Assembly: GCF_000243275.1 (NCBI RefSeq) | Contig: NZ_CM001437.1 | Location: forward strand, 2,549,812 to 2,613,811 | Length of the DNA stretch: 64,000 nt | Source of the DNA: Myroides odoratus DSM 2801 | GTDB taxonomy: Bacteria; Bacteroidota; Bacteroidia; Flavobacteriales; Flavobacteriaceae | Reading direction: 5' to 3' | Part shown: in pieces, positions 16,920 to 26,875 of the stretch | Layout: every line of letters begins with the position of its first letter | How positions within the stretch are numbered: the first letter of the stretch is position 1 | Notes under the pieces: model-generated | What the model was told of the DNA's origin: nothing | What the model saw: only the letters and a program-made list of their open reading frames with translations | Databases searched by the model: none | Program-made: the position numbers and the translations under genes

Positions 16920-17468
16920 ATGAAATCGATATATAAAATAGTAACTTTAGCAGGTGTAGCTGTTTTGACTACGTCGTGTTTTAATAAAGAGCGTCCTAAC
17001 TATCAGTTTATGCCTAATATGTACGAATCTGTTGCATATGAAACATACGCTGAAGTTCCGACTACTGTTTTTGCAAATGGTAAGGAAGGACAACTTCCTG
17101 CAGAGGGATCTGTGCCTCGTGGATTTCAACCAGAAGAGTATGCAGATACTCCAGATGGTTTGGCTGAAGCAAGACTACATTTAAAATCACCCTTAACTGC
17201 AGATGAAAAAGATTTAGAGAAAGGTAAAGCGTTGTATGCAATTTACTGCTCAGTTTGTCACGGTGCAAAAGGAGATGGAAAAGGTAATTTGGTGAAAAGA
17301 GAGAAATTCTTAGGGGTTCCTAACTATCATGATAGAGAACTTACAGAAGGAGGAATTTATCACGTTATTACTTATGGTTTGAATTCAATGGGTGCGCATA
17401 AAAACCAATTAACGCAACATGAGCGTTGGTTAGTTACTGATTATGTGCTTAAATTGAAATCAGAATAA
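16920..17468 (+). CDS. actE: Alternative complex III mono-heme cytochrome c lipoprotein ActE
   Basis: 182 aa from ATG 16920. A lipoprotein signal (VAVLTTSC, Cys at residue ~19) anchors a single-heme class I cytochrome c domain with CSVCHGAKGDGKG (heme at residue ~109) and the axial methionine probably in the later NSMGAHKNQL segment. It takes electrons out of ACIII toward the oxidase. The track frame that starts at 16902 (TTG) would overlap actD and is not needed; the ATG at 16920 gives a normal lipoprotein N-terminus. Confidence 0.94.
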   Translation: MKSIYKIVTLAGVAVLTTSCFNKERPNYQFMPNMYESVAYETYAEVPTTVFANGKEGQLPAEGSVPRGFQPEEYADTPDGLAEARLHLKSPLTADEKDLEKGKALYAIYCSVCHGAKGDGKGNLVKREKFLGVPNYHDRELTEGGIYHVITYGLNSMGAHKNQLTQHERWLVTDYVLKLKSE

Positions 17469-17499
17469 TAAATTGTAAAACTTAGTTGAAAGTTTAGAT

Positions 17500-18804
17500 A
17501 TGTACACATTATCAAAAAATTTGAAAACCTTTGCGTTAGTCCTGATGGTTCTAGGATTAGTAGGGATTGCGTATGGGTTTTTCAGTGCACCAAAGACAAC
17601 TGCTGATGTAGAGCAGATTTTAAATGAGCAAGCTCACCATGGTGGTGGACATCACGCAGATCACAGCGAAGTTTCGGATGCTGATCACGATGCTCATCAA
17701 AAACATTTAGAGCATGTGCTAACACAGATGCAAAATAAACCTTGGACAGCTGTATATGTTGCTTGTATTTTTGTAATGCTTGTTTCTCTTGGGATTTTAG
17801 CTTTTTACGGAATCAATCACGCAGCAGCAGCAGGATGGTCTCCAGTTCTTTTCCGTGTTATGGAAGGATTGACGGCTTACTTATTGCCTGGGTCTATTAT
17901 ATTCTTCCTTTTATTAGTAGCAAGTTCACTAGGAGGTAACCACCTATTCATTTGGATGGATCCTGCTATTGTTGAACATGACGCTTTGATTCAAGGAAAA
18001 ACAGGTTACTTGAATATTCCATTTTTCTTGATAAGAGCAATCATTTTCTTAGGTGGTTGGAACTTATATAGAATTTATATGAGAAAGCAATCGTTGAAAT
18101 TAGACGAAACAGGCGATTTAACATTCCACAAAAAAATGTTTAAAGCATCTGCTGGTTTCTTAGCTTTCTTTATTGTTACTGAATCAATGGCTTCATGGGA
18201 CTGGATTATGTCTATTGATACACACTGGTACAGTACTTTATTCGGATGGTACGTATTTGCTAGTTTCTTTGTAACTGGTATTACTACTATCGCGTTTACT
18301 ACTTTGTATTTGAAAGGAAAAGGTTACTTAGAATTCGTGAACACAAGTCACATTCACGATTTAGCTAAATTTATGTTTGGTTTAAGTATTTTCTGGACTT
18401 ATCTTTGGTTCTCGCAATTCATGTTACAGTGGTACTCAAATATTCCAGAAGAGGTTACATATTTTATCTTCAGAATTCAAGAGTATAACTTACCATTCTT
18501 CGGAATGTTAGTATTGAATTTCGTGTTGCCTTTATTATTATTGATCAACACAGACTTCAAACGTCTATCTTGGATTGTAGTTATGGCTGGTACTTGTATT
18601 ATTGTAGGTCACTATTTAGACTTCTTTATTATGATTAGCCCTGGTACTGTTGGTGGATCTTGGTTTATCGGTGTTCCTGAAATTGCAGCGTTAATGTTCT
18701 TCATCGGATTATTTATCTATGTTGGATTTACAGCAATTTCTAAAGCTCCATTATTAGCTAAGAACAACCCGCTAATCGAAGAAAGTAAACATTTTCATTA
18801 TTAA
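17500..18804 (+). CDS. actF: Alternative complex III NrfD-like membrane subunit ActF
   Basis: 434 aa, about ten transmembrane helices; the second NrfD-like subunit, paralogous to ActC. Near the N-terminus, after the first helix, residues ~45-72 form a histidine-rich segment with nine histidines (AHHGGGHHADH, DADHDAHQKHLEH) that is not part of the NrfD core. Recognisable later pieces include ITGI, SFFVTGITTIAF and HYLDFFIMISPG. The gene ends the act cluster, with coxB starting 17 nt later, so quinol oxidation and the terminal oxidase are co-transcribed. Confidence 0.94.
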   Translation: MYTLSKNLKTFALVLMVLGLVGIAYGFFSAPKTTADVEQILNEQAHHGGGHHADHSEVSDADHDAHQKHLEHVLTQMQNKPWTAVYVACIFVMLVSLGILAFYGINHAAAAGWSPVLFRVMEGLTAYLLPGSIIFFLLLVASSLGGNHLFIWMDPAIVEHDALIQGKTGYLNIPFFLIRAIIFLGGWNLYRIYMRKQSLKLDETGDLTFHKKMFKASAGFLAFFIVTESMASWDWIMSIDTHWYSTLFGWYVFASFFVTGITTIAFTTLYLKGKGYLEFVNTSHIHDLAKFMFGLSIFWTYLWFSQFMLQWYSNIPEEVTYFIFRIQEYNLPFFGMLVLNFVLPLLLLINTDFKRLSWIVVMAGTCIIVGHYLDFFIMISPGTVGGSWFIGVPEIAALMFFIGLFIYVGFTAISKAPLLAKNNPLIEESKHFHY

Positions 18805-18821
18805 TAATTAAAAATAAACCA

Positions 18822-19994
18822 ATGACTAGTTTATTAATAGTAGCGATAGTTGTATTATTGGGAATTGCAATTTGGCAATTGACTAAGATATTTGATTTAA
18901 CGCAAGTAGGGTCAGGTCCTGATGACTATTCATCTCAAGTAGCGAATCCGAAAGATAATAACATTCAAGGTTATGTCGTTTTCGGTTTCCTAGCTTTCAT
19001 CTACGTATTTACAATATTTTGTTTAGTAGAATATGGAAGTTTTCCATTAATGGGTGATTCAGCATCGGAACACGGAAAAACAGTTGATAATCTTATGTGG
19101 ATTTCAATGGGATTAATTTTCTTTGTTCAGATTGTTACTCAATTCTTATTACACTACTTCGCATTTAAAGCACGTGGTATTAAAGGAAGAAAAGCAAGAT
19201 ACTTTTCTGATAATGATAAATTAGAAGCAGCTTGGACAATCATCCCAACAATTACGTTAACAGGTTTAATCCTTTATGGTTTATTCGCTTGGAATGATAT
19301 CATGTTTGTTGATCAAGAAGAAGAAGTAATCAACATCGAAGTGTATGCAAAACAATTCGCTTGGGATGTTCGTTATTCTGGTGAAGACAATACATTAGGA
19401 AAAGCTAACGTGCGTTTTATTAAAGGCGTTAACGTAGCGGGTGTTGATATGACAGACCCAAATGCTCAAGATGATAAAATGGCAAAAGAACTTCACTTAC
19501 CAGTTGGAAAGAAAGTTGTTTTGAAATTTAGATCTCAAGACGTGTTACACTCGGCTTATTTGCCTCACTTTAGAGCGCAAATGAACTGTGTACCAGGAAT
19601 GGTTACTCAATTCGCTTTTGTACCTAGCGTTACAACAGAAGAAATGAGAACTCGTGAATCGATTGTTAGTAAAGTGAATAATATTAATAATATTAGAGCT
19701 GAAAGAAGTCAAGAGCTTATCGCTGAAGGACATGAGCCTTTAGATCCATATACATTTGATTACTTATTATTATGTAATAAAATTTGTGGAGCTTCGCACT
19801 ATAACATGCAACTTAAAGTTGTCGTGTCTACAGAAGAAGAATTTAAATCTTGGTTAAAAGAGTTACCTACTTTAGCAGATCAAGTTGCTGCTGAAAATGG
19901 GGCTAAAGAAGAAGAAGTAGCTGCGCCTGCTGTTGAAACAGAAGTTATCACAGAAGAAGTAGAAACGGAAGCTATCGCTCAAGTAGTTAAATAA
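18822..19994 (+). CDS. coxB: Cytochrome c oxidase subunit II
   Basis: 390 aa. Receives electrons from cytochrome c through the binuclear CuA centre. The cupredoxin domain has VLHSAYLPHFRAQMNCVPGM (residue ~242) and the CuA ligand set CNKICGASHYNM (~317). There are extra N-terminal hydrophobic segments (a leading helix, then FGFLAFIYVFTIF) before the two helices normal for subunit II (FFVQIVTQFLLHYFAF, IPTITLTGLILYGLFAW), and an acidic Ala/Glu/Val tail (residues ~360-390). No fused cytochrome c domain, so this is an aa3- rather than caa3-type arrangement. Between actF and coxA in the operon. Confidence 0.96.
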   Translation: MTSLLIVAIVVLLGIAIWQLTKIFDLTQVGSGPDDYSSQVANPKDNNIQGYVVFGFLAFIYVFTIFCLVEYGSFPLMGDSASEHGKTVDNLMWISMGLIFFVQIVTQFLLHYFAFKARGIKGRKARYFSDNDKLEAAWTIIPTITLTGLILYGLFAWNDIMFVDQEEEVINIEVYAKQFAWDVRYSGEDNTLGKANVRFIKGVNVAGVDMTDPNAQDDKMAKELHLPVGKKVVLKFRSQDVLHSAYLPHFRAQMNCVPGMVTQFAFVPSVTTEEMRTRESIVSKVNNINNIRAERSQELIAEGHEPLDPYTFDYLLLCNKICGASHYNMQLKVVVSTEEEFKSWLKELPTLADQVAAENGAKEEEVAAPAVETEVITEEVETEAIAQVVK

Positions 19995-20021
19995 TTCACG
20001 AATTAAATTAAAACTTATACT

Positions 20022-21818
20022 ATGTCAGCAATAGGACACGAAATAATTAATGATCACGATCACGATCATCACGATAAAGGAAATTTCTTTACTAAATATG
20101 TATTTAGTTTAGATCACAAGATGATTGCAAAACAATACCTAATTACGGGTATTATTATGGGAATCATCGGGATTGTAATGTCCCTTTTATTTAGAATGCA
20201 AATTGCGTGGCCTGAAGAATCTTTTCAGGTATTCAAATGGTTACTAGGAGAAAAAATGGCTCCAGACGGAGTAATGAGAAATGATATCTACCTTGCTTTG
20301 GTTACAATGCACGGAACAATCATGGTATTCTTCGTATTAACTGCTGGTTTAAGTGGTACGTTCTCGAACTTACTTATTCCATTGCAAATTGGAGCACGTG
20401 ATATGGCTTCAGGATTCATGAACATGTTATCTTACTGGTTCTTCTTTGTTTCTGCGGTATTAATGGTTATCTCAATCTTCGCAGAAGGTGGACCTGCTTC
20501 TTCAGGATGGACAATTTATCCTCCTTTAAGTGCACTTCCACAAGCAATCCCAGGTTCTGGTATGGGGATGACATTATGGTTAATCTCTATGGCTATCTTC
20601 ATCGTTTCTTCTACAATGGGATCGTTGAACTACGTAGCTACTGTAGTTAACTTAAGAACAAAAGGAATGACGATGACAAGAATGCCTTTGACAATTTGGG
20701 CGTTATTTGTTACAGCTATTATCGGTATCGTATCGTTCCCAGTTCTTTTATCTGCTGCATTATTATTGATTTTCGATAGAAGTTTTGGTACTTCATTCTT
20801 CTTGTCAGATATTTATTTAGCTGGAGAAGTTTTACATTACCAAGGAGGATCACCAGTATTGTTTGAACACTTATTCTGGTTCTTAGGTCACCCTGAGGTA
20901 TATATCGTAATCTTACCTGCAATGGGTATTACATCTGAAATTATCGCAACTTCTGCACGTAAACCAATCTTCGGATACCGTGCGATGATTGCTTCAATCT
21001 TAGGTATTGCGTTCTTATCAACAATCGTTTGGGGTCACCACATGTTCGTATCGGGTATGAACCCGTTCTTAGGATCTGTGTTTACTTTTACAACGTTATT
21101 GATCGCAATTCCTTCTGCAGTAAAAGCGTTCAACTATATTACTACAATTTGGAGTGGTAATATCCAAATGAACCCTGCAATGTTATTCTGTATTGGTTTC
21201 GTTTCTACGTTCATTACAGGAGGTTTAACAGGTATTATCTTAGGAGATTCAACATTAGATATTAACGTACATGATACATATTTCGTTATCGCTCACTTCC
21301 ACTTAGTAATGGGTATTTCTGCACTTTACGGAATGTTCGCTGGTATCTACCATTGGTTCCCTAAAATGTTCGGAAGAATGATGAATAAAAACTTAGGTTA
21401 TATTCACTTCTGGGTAACTGCAGTTTGTGCATACGGAGTATTCTTCCCAATGCACTTCATCGGATTAGCAGGTTTACCTCGTCGTTACTACTCAAATACA
21501 GCATTCCCATTATTTGATGAATTCTATGATGTGAACGTATTGATTACAGTATTTGCTTTAGTAGGAGCAGCATTCCAATTAGTATTCTTATGGAACTTCT
21601 TTGTTAGTATTTTCTACGGTAAGAGAGCACCTCAAAACCCTTGGAGATCAAACAGTTTAGAGTGGACTACTCCAGTAGAGCACATCCATGGAAACTGGCC
21701 TGGTGAGTTACCAGTTGTTTACAGATGGCCTTATGACTATAGTAAACCTGGATTACCAGATGATTACGCGCCTCAAACTATGCCTTATATGGAAGGTGAG
21801 GAGCAATTACACCACTAG
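20022..21818 (+). CDS. coxA: Cytochrome c oxidase subunit I
   Basis: 598 aa, about twelve transmembrane helices; the oxygen-reducing proton pump. Ligands are visible: heme a His in TMHGTIM (~96), CuB His and the His-Tyr crosslink in GHPEVYIVILP (~290), the two CuB histidines in WGHHMFVSG (~339), and heme a3/a histidines in HDTYFVIAHFHLVMG (~415-428). HPEVY with the Tyr, and the PxSxW-type helix order, mark an A-type heme-copper oxidase. The cytoplasmic N-terminus carries a short histidine/aspartate run (NDHDHDHHDKG). Last gene of the act-cox operon, closed by a strong terminator. Confidence 0.97.
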   Translation: MSAIGHEIINDHDHDHHDKGNFFTKYVFSLDHKMIAKQYLITGIIMGIIGIVMSLLFRMQIAWPEESFQVFKWLLGEKMAPDGVMRNDIYLALVTMHGTIMVFFVLTAGLSGTFSNLLIPLQIGARDMASGFMNMLSYWFFFVSAVLMVISIFAEGGPASSGWTIYPPLSALPQAIPGSGMGMTLWLISMAIFIVSSTMGSLNYVATVVNLRTKGMTMTRMPLTIWALFVTAIIGIVSFPVLLSAALLLIFDRSFGTSFFLSDIYLAGEVLHYQGGSPVLFEHLFWFLGHPEVYIVILPAMGITSEIIATSARKPIFGYRAMIASILGIAFLSTIVWGHHMFVSGMNPFLGSVFTFTTLLIAIPSAVKAFNYITTIWSGNIQMNPAMLFCIGFVSTFITGGLTGIILGDSTLDINVHDTYFVIAHFHLVMGISALYGMFAGIYHWFPKMFGRMMNKNLGYIHFWVTAVCAYGVFFPMHFIGLAGLPRRYYSNTAFPLFDEFYDVNVLITVFALVGAAFQLVFLWNFFVSIFYGKRAPQNPWRSNSLEWTTPVEHIHGNWPGELPVVYRWPYDYSKPGLPDDYAPQTMPYMEGEEQLHH

Positions 21819-21838
21819 AATTATTTTAGTTTAAATAT

Positions 21839-21872
21839 AAAAACGCCATTCATTTTTGAATGGCGTTTTTTT
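21839..21872 (+). terminator. Terminator of the act-cox operon
   Basis: 12-bp stem AAACGCCATTCA / TGAATGGCGTTT with a TTTT loop and an all-T tail. The TTG directly at the end of the tail (21871) is also the likely -33 element of the ruvB promoter. Confidence 0.92.
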
Positions 21873-21898
21873 GTATCTCTTTTTTTAATTTATCTTTG
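21871..21898 (+). promoter_or_regulatory. ruvB promoter
   Basis: TTG 21871-21873, 17 nt spacer, perfect -7 TATCTTTG 21891-21898. The ruvB ATG lies at 21903, about where transcription should begin, so the mRNA may be leaderless. Confidence 0.65.
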
Positions 21899-21902
21899 TT
21901 CT

Positions 21903-22925
21903 ATGAATGAGAATTTAGATCCTACTACCAAGCATTTCAACCAAGAGGAATTCGATGTTGAAAAAAGACTGAGACCCCTATCATTTGATGATTTCGCGGG
22001 TCAAGATAGTGTTTTGGAAAACCTGAAAATATTCGTGGCTGCGGCAAATCAACGTGGGGAAGCCTTGGATCATGCTTTATTTCACGGGCCTCCAGGATTG
22101 GGAAAAACGACGTTGGCTAATATTTTAGCGAATGAGTTGAATGTAGGAATCAAAATTACGTCAGGTCCCGTTTTGGATAAACCAGGAGACTTAGCTGGAT
22201 TATTGACGAATCTGGAAGAACGAGATGTCTTATTTATTGATGAGATTCATCGTTTAAGTCCCATTGTAGAGGAATATTTATATTCTGCAATGGAAGACTT
22301 CAAAATTGATATTATGATTGAATCTGGGCCCAATGCGCGCTCAGTTCAAATCCACCTTAATCCTTTTACCTTGGTTGGTGCAACGACACGTTCTGGTTTG
22401 TTAACAGCTCCAATGCGTGCTCGTTTTGGGATTCAAAGTCGTTTGCAATATTATTCTAAAGAATTGTTGGCAACGATTATCGAACGAAGTGCATCGATTC
22501 TCAATGTACCAATCGATTTAGAAGCAGCGATTGAAATTGCTGGACGTAGCCGTGGAACGCCGCGTATTGCCAACGCATTACTGCGTAGGGTGCGCGATTT
22601 TGCACAAATTAAGGGTAATGGTAGTATTGATATCGAAATCTCTAAATACGCCTTAAATGCGCTCCATGTGGATGCTCGCGGATTGGATGAAATGGATAAT
22701 AAAATTCTCTCTACCATCATTGATAAATTTAAAGGTGGACCTGTAGGTCTATCTACTTTGGCTACTGCAGTGTCGGAAAATGCGGAAACTTTAGAAGAAG
22801 TATATGAACCATACTTGATTCAAGAAGGATTCATTATCCGAACTCCTCGTGGTCGCGAAGCTACGGAGTTGGCGTTTAAACACCTAGGGCGTACTAAATC
22901 CGTTGGTGGATTATTTGACTTGTAA
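21903..22925 (+). CDS. ruvB: Holliday junction branch migration ATPase RuvB
   Basis: 340 aa. AAA+ motor that, with RuvA, drives branch migration of Holliday junctions during recombinational repair. Walker [11 protein letters not shown], Walker [10 protein letters not shown], sensor I ATTRSG and the C-terminal winged-helix DNA-binding region ([13 protein letters not shown]) are all present and the length is normal. ruvA lies 3.4 kb downstream rather than beside it, which is common outside Proteobacteria. queG follows after 6 nt. Confidence 0.98.
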   Translation: MNENLDPTTKHFNQEEFDVEKRLRPLSFDDFAGQDSVLENLKIFVAAANQRGEALDHALFHGPPGLGKTTLANILANELNVGIKITSGPVLDKPGDLAGLLTNLEERDVLFIDEIHRLSPIVEEYLYSAMEDFKIDIMIESGPNARSVQIHLNPFTLVGATTRSGLLTAPMRARFGIQSRLQYYSKELLATIIERSASILNVPIDLEAAIEIAGRSRGTPRIANALLRRVRDFAQIKGNGSIDIEISKYALNALHVDARGLDEMDNKILSTIIDKFKGGPVGLSTLATAVSENAETLEEVYEPYLIQEGFIIRTPRGREATELAFKHLGRTKSVGGLFDL

Positions 22926-22931
22926 ATCTTT

Positions 22932-23855
22932 ATGGATAAAAAATCTCATTATGCTGCACTCATTAAAGCCGAAGCAAAGCGCTTAGGTTTTTTGTCTTGT
23001 GGTATTTCTGAAGCTGGTTTTTTAGAAGAAGAAGCCCCGCGCCTAGAAAAGTGGTTGAATGCCAATATGCATGGAAGTATGCAATACATGGAAAACCATT
23101 TTGACAAGCGCTTGAATCCAACCTTACTTGTCGAGGGAGCCAAGAGTGTTGTTTCGCTCTTGTTTAATTACTATCCGGAACAAGAACAGACAGATGGCGC
23201 TTATAAAATTTCAAAATACGCATATGGTGAGGATTATCACTACGTGGTTAAAGACAAATTAAAAGAACTACTGCATTTTATTCACGATAATATTGGCGCT
23301 GTGGATGGTCGTGCTTTTGTCGATTCTGCACCAATTTTAGATAAAGCTTGGGCAGCAAAAAGCGGATTAGGTTGGGTTGGAAAAAACAGCAACCTTATCT
23401 CAAAACAGGTGGGTTCTTTTTTCTTTATTGCTGAATTAATCATTGATTTAGAACTAGAATCAGACGGAGCTACTACAGATCATTGTGGAAAGTGTACCCG
23501 CTGTATAGATGCTTGTCCAACAGGGGCTATTGAAAGTGCCTATATCGTGAATGGATCCAAGTGTATTTCCTACTTTACCATTGAATTAAAAGACGATATT
23601 CCAGCCGAATTAGCAGGTCAATTTGACAATTGGATGTACGGTTGCGACGTCTGCCAAGACGTTTGTCCATGGAATCGCTTTGCTAAACCTCATAATGAAC
23701 CTCGATTTACTCCTAACGAGGCGTTAATGAATTATTCCAACAAGGAGTGGGAAGAACTTACAAATGAGGTTTTTAATGATATCTTTAGAAAATCCGCAGT
23801 AAAAAGAACAAAGTATACGGGATTAGTGAGGAATATTAAATTTTTAAAGGAATAA
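22932..23855 (+). CDS. queG: Epoxyqueuosine reductase QueG
   Basis: 307 aa. Cobalamin- and iron-sulfur-dependent enzyme that performs the last step of queuosine formation in tRNA. Two [4Fe-4S] clusters of the ferredoxin type are visible: [16 protein letters not shown] and [13 protein letters not shown], which share cysteines in the usual way. The N-terminal DUF1730 part has [15 protein letters not shown] and the catalytic-aspartate region [12 protein letters not shown]. No HEAT-repeat tail as in some longer homologues. It begins 6 nt after ruvB and is probably co-transcribed with it. Confidence 0.96.
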   Translation: MDKKSHYAALIKAEAKRLGFLSCGISEAGFLEEEAPRLEKWLNANMHGSMQYMENHFDKRLNPTLLVEGAKSVVSLLFNYYPEQEQTDGAYKISKYAYGEDYHYVVKDKLKELLHFIHDNIGAVDGRAFVDSAPILDKAWAAKSGLGWVGKNSNLISKQVGSFFFIAELIIDLELESDGATTDHCGKCTRCIDACPTGAIESAYIVNGSKCISYFTIELKDDIPAELAGQFDNWMYGCDVCQDVCPWNRFAKPHNEPRFTPNEALMNYSNKEWEELTNEVFNDIFRKSAVKRTKYTGLVRNIKFLKE

Positions 23856-23887
23856 AATTCTAACATTAAATTATCTTTAAAAAGAGG

Positions 23888-23895
23888 TAACTTTG
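23888..23895 (+). promoter_or_regulatory. -7 promoter element for the malic enzyme gene
   Basis: Perfect TAACTTTG, with the start codon 24 nt further on. No TTG at a good -33 distance. Confidence 0.5.
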
Positions 23896-23918
23896 TTTAT
23901 TCGGTTAAAAATATTTTT

Positions 23919-26198
23919 ATGAATAAAGAAAGCTTACGTAGGGAAGCGTTGTTATATCACGCAAAACCAACACCTGGAAAAATTCAAGTAGTACCTACAA
24001 AAAAATATTCTTCTCAACGAGATTTAGCATTGGCTTACTCACCTGGGGTAGCAGAGCCTTGTTTAGAAATTGCAAAAGATGTAAATAATGTTTATAAATA
24101 TACAGCAAAAGGAAACTTAGTCGCTGTTATATCCAATGGTACTGCCGTTTTAGGATTAGGTAATATCGGTCCTGAAGCATCAAAACCTGTAATGGAAGGG
24201 AAAGGTCTTTTATTTAAGATCTTTGCTGATATAGATGTTTTTGATATTGAAGTAGATACTACAGATATCGATAAATTTATCGAGACAGTAAAAAACATTG
24301 CTCCAACCTTTGGAGGAATTAACTTAGAAGACATCAAGGCACCAGAATCTTTCGAAATTGAAAGAAGATTGAAAGAGGAATTGAATATTCCTGTAATGCA
24401 CGATGATCAACACGGAACAGCAATTATTTCGGCGGCAGCTTTATTGAATGCTTTAGAATTAGCAGGAAAGAAAATTGACGAAGTGAAAATGGTGGTTTCA
24501 GGAGCAGGATCTGCTGCGATTGCTTGTGCTAATTTATACGTTGCATTTGGTGTAAAACAAGAAAACATTTTGATGTTCAACAGTAAAGGGGTATTGAAGA
24601 AAGGCGATGATCGCATTTCAGATATGCAACGTGAATTTGCTGTAGATTACGATATTTCATTGATGGATGCAATGAAAGGAAGTGATGTATTCATCGGTCT
24701 TTCTACTGCGGATGTCGTAACTCCAGAAATGTTATTGGGAATGGCGGATAATCCTATTGTATTTGCAATGGCTAATCCAAAACCAGAAATCGATTACAAT
24801 GTAGCGGTTCAAACACGTAAAGACGTGATTATGGCTACTGGTAGATCTGATTATCCAAACCAAGTGAATAACGTATTAGGATTCCCTTATATCTTTAGAG
24901 GAGCTTTGGATGTTCGTTCTACGAAAATCAATGAAGAAATGAAGATGGCAGCTGTAGTTGCGTTAGCTAAATTGGCTAAAGAACCTGTGCCAGAACAAGT
25001 GAATATTGCATACGGAGAAACTAAATTGAGCTTTGGTCGTGAGTATATCATTCCTAAGCCGTTTGACCCTCGTTTAATTGCTGTAGTTCCACCAGCAGTT
25101 GCTAAAGCTGCAATGGAATCTGGATTGGCAGAAGCGCCGATTACGGATTGGGATAAATATAAGCAAGAGTTAGAAGAGCGTATGGGTTCTGATAACAAAT
25201 TAGTGCGTATGTTGTTTAATCGCGCTAAAATCGATGCAAAACGCGTGGTTTATGCTGAAGCAGATCACTTGGATGTATTGAAAGCTGCTCAAATCGCTTA
25301 CGAAGAAGGAATTGCTATTCCAATTTTATTAGGAGATAAAGAAACCATCTTAGAGTTGAAAAAAGAGATTGAGTTTCATGCAGATGTTGAAATTATCGAT
25401 CCTAAATCAGAACTTGAGAAAGAAAGAAGAGCTGTATTTGCAGATTTATACTGGAAAACAAGACAACGCAAAGGAATTACACAATACGAAGCGTCAAAAT
25501 TAATGCGTGAACGTAACTATTTTGCAGCGATGTTAGTGAATACTGGACAGGCAGATGTATTGTTAACTGGATATTCTCGTAGTTACCCTACTGTGGTAAA
25601 ACCAATCTTAGAATTAATTCCTCGTGCACAAGGAGTAGATAAAATTGCTACAGCGAACTTGATGATGACCAAAAGAGGTCCGATGTTCTTAGCAGATACA
25701 GCAATTAATCCAAATCCAACAGCTGAAGAATTAGCGAAAATCGCGGTTATGGTCGAGAAAACAGTGAAGATGTTTGGTTTAGATCCAGTTATCGCCATGT
25801 TATCGTACACTAACTTTGGTTCTGCAGAGCATGCTTCTCCAACGAAAGTAAAAGAAGCGGTGAAGATTTTACATGAATACTATCCAGAAATGGTGGTGGA
25901 TGGAGAAATTCAAATGGATTTTGCGTTGAACAACGAAATGTTAAAATCGAAGTTTCCTTTCTCTAAATTGGTAAATAAAAAAGTGAATACATTAGTTTTT
26001 CCAAACTTGGATTCAGCGAATATTACCTACAAAATGTTGAAAGAATTAAATAAAGCGACTTCAATCGGACCAATTATTATGGGACTTGAAAAAGCCGTTC
26101 ACATTTTCCAATTAGGCGCAAGCGTGGATGAAATGGTGAATATGACAGCGGTAGCTGTGGTGGATGCTCAAGTAAGAGAGAGCCGCAAGAAAAAATAA
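23919..26198 (+). CDS. maeB: NADP-dependent malic enzyme with C-terminal phosphotransacetylase-like domain (MaeB type)
   Basis: 759 aa. Converts malate to pyruvate and CO2 with reduction of NADP+, feeding NADPH and pyruvate into anabolism. N-terminal malic enzyme domain about residues 1-390 (NGTAVLGLGNIG, catalytic-site VMHDDQHGTAI, NAD-binding VVSGAGSAAIACANLY), then a phosphate acetyltransferase-like domain about residues 430-759 (RVVYAEADHLDVLKAA, QADVLLTGYSRSYP, GPMFLADTAINPNP). In MaeB proteins this tail has no transacetylase activity and is thought to bind acetyl-CoA as a regulator. The gene is monocistronic with its own promoter. Confidence 0.95.
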   Translation: MNKESLRREALLYHAKPTPGKIQVVPTKKYSSQRDLALAYSPGVAEPCLEIAKDVNNVYKYTAKGNLVAVISNGTAVLGLGNIGPEASKPVMEGKGLLFKIFADIDVFDIEVDTTDIDKFIETVKNIAPTFGGINLEDIKAPESFEIERRLKEELNIPVMHDDQHGTAIISAAALLNALELAGKKIDEVKMVVSGAGSAAIACANLYVAFGVKQENILMFNSKGVLKKGDDRISDMQREFAVDYDISLMDAMKGSDVFIGLSTADVVTPEMLLGMADNPIVFAMANPKPEIDYNVAVQTRKDVIMATGRSDYPNQVNNVLGFPYIFRGALDVRSTKINEEMKMAAVVALAKLAKEPVPEQVNIAYGETKLSFGREYIIPKPFDPRLIAVVPPAVAKAAMESGLAEAPITDWDKYKQELEERMGSDNKLVRMLFNRAKIDAKRVVYAEADHLDVLKAAQIAYEEGIAIPILLGDKETILELKKEIEFHADVEIIDPKSELEKERRAVFADLYWKTRQRKGITQYEASKLMRERNYFAAMLVNTGQADVLLTGYSRSYPTVVKPILELIPRAQGVDKIATANLMMTKRGPMFLADTAINPNPTAEELAKIAVMVEKTVKMFGLDPVIAMLSYTNFGSAEHASPTKVKEAVKILHEYYPEMVVDGEIQMDFALNNEMLKSKFPFSKLVNKKVNTLVFPNLDSANITYKMLKELNKATSIGPIIMGLEKAVHIFQLGASVDEMVNMTAVAVVDAQVRESRKKK

Positions 26199-26266
26199 AA
26201 AAATAAAAACAAAAATCTTCCTTGGTTTGCCTTTCATTATGTTAGTAAATAGTTAAAATTATTTAC

Positions 26267-26274
26267 TATTTTTG
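26267..26274 (+). promoter_or_regulatory. -7 promoter element for ruvA (and probably sprA)
   Basis: Perfect TATTTTTG ending 16 nt before the ruvA ATG. No TTG at standard -33 spacing. Confidence 0.5.
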
Positions 26275-26290
26275 ATGAAAATTAGATAGT

Positions 26291-26872
26291 ATGATTGCGC
26301 AGATTCAAGGAAGATTAATTGAAAAAACACCTACCGAAGTGATTATTGATTGTCACGGTGTAGGATACCAAATAAATATATCACTTTATACGTATTCGCT
26401 TATTGGTGCTGATGAGAACCTTAAGTTGTATACCTTTCTTCAAATTAAAGATGATGCGCATACTTTATTCGGATTTATCGATAAAGTGGAGCGTGAGTTA
26501 TTTAAACTTTTAATCTCCGTTTCTGGAGTGGGTGGAAATACCGCTCGAAACATTTTATCTTCTACTGTACCCAAAGAATTATTGCAAATGATTGCGAATG
26601 CGGATGCAAAGAGCATTCAGCGTATCAAGGGGATTGGAGCTAAAACAGCTCAACGAATTATATTAGACTTACAAGAAAAAGTACTGAAACTTTATAATAT
26701 TGATGAAGTTTTGCCTACAATTAACAATACAAATGCCGATGAAGCGTTATCTGCTTTAGAGGTTCTTGGTTTTGTGCGCAAAACTGCTGAAAAGGTGGTA
26801 GATGTAATTCTAAAAGCTAATCCTGAGGCCTCTGTAGAAGATATTATTAAACAAGCATTAAAAAAGTTGTAA
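26291..26872 (+). CDS. ruvA: Holliday junction branch migration protein RuvA
   Basis: 193 aa. Binds four-way junctions as a tetramer and loads the RuvB motor. The N-terminal OB fold (MIAQIQGRLIEKTP), the two helix-hairpin-helix motifs (LISVSGVGGNTARNIL and IKGIGAKTAQRIILDL) and the C-terminal RuvB-interacting domain (ADEALSALEVLGF) are intact. sprA follows in the same reading frame with only one codon between the ruvA stop and the sprA start, so the two genes are tightly coupled. Confidence 0.97.
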   Translation: MIAQIQGRLIEKTPTEVIIDCHGVGYQINISLYTYSLIGADENLKLYTFLQIKDDAHTLFGFIDKVERELFKLLISVSGVGGNTARNILSSTVPKELLQMIANADAKSIQRIKGIGAKTAQRIILDLQEKVLKLYNIDEVLPTINNTNADEALSALEVLGFVRKTAEKVVDVILKANPEASVEDIIKQALKKL

Positions 26873-26875
26873 GTC

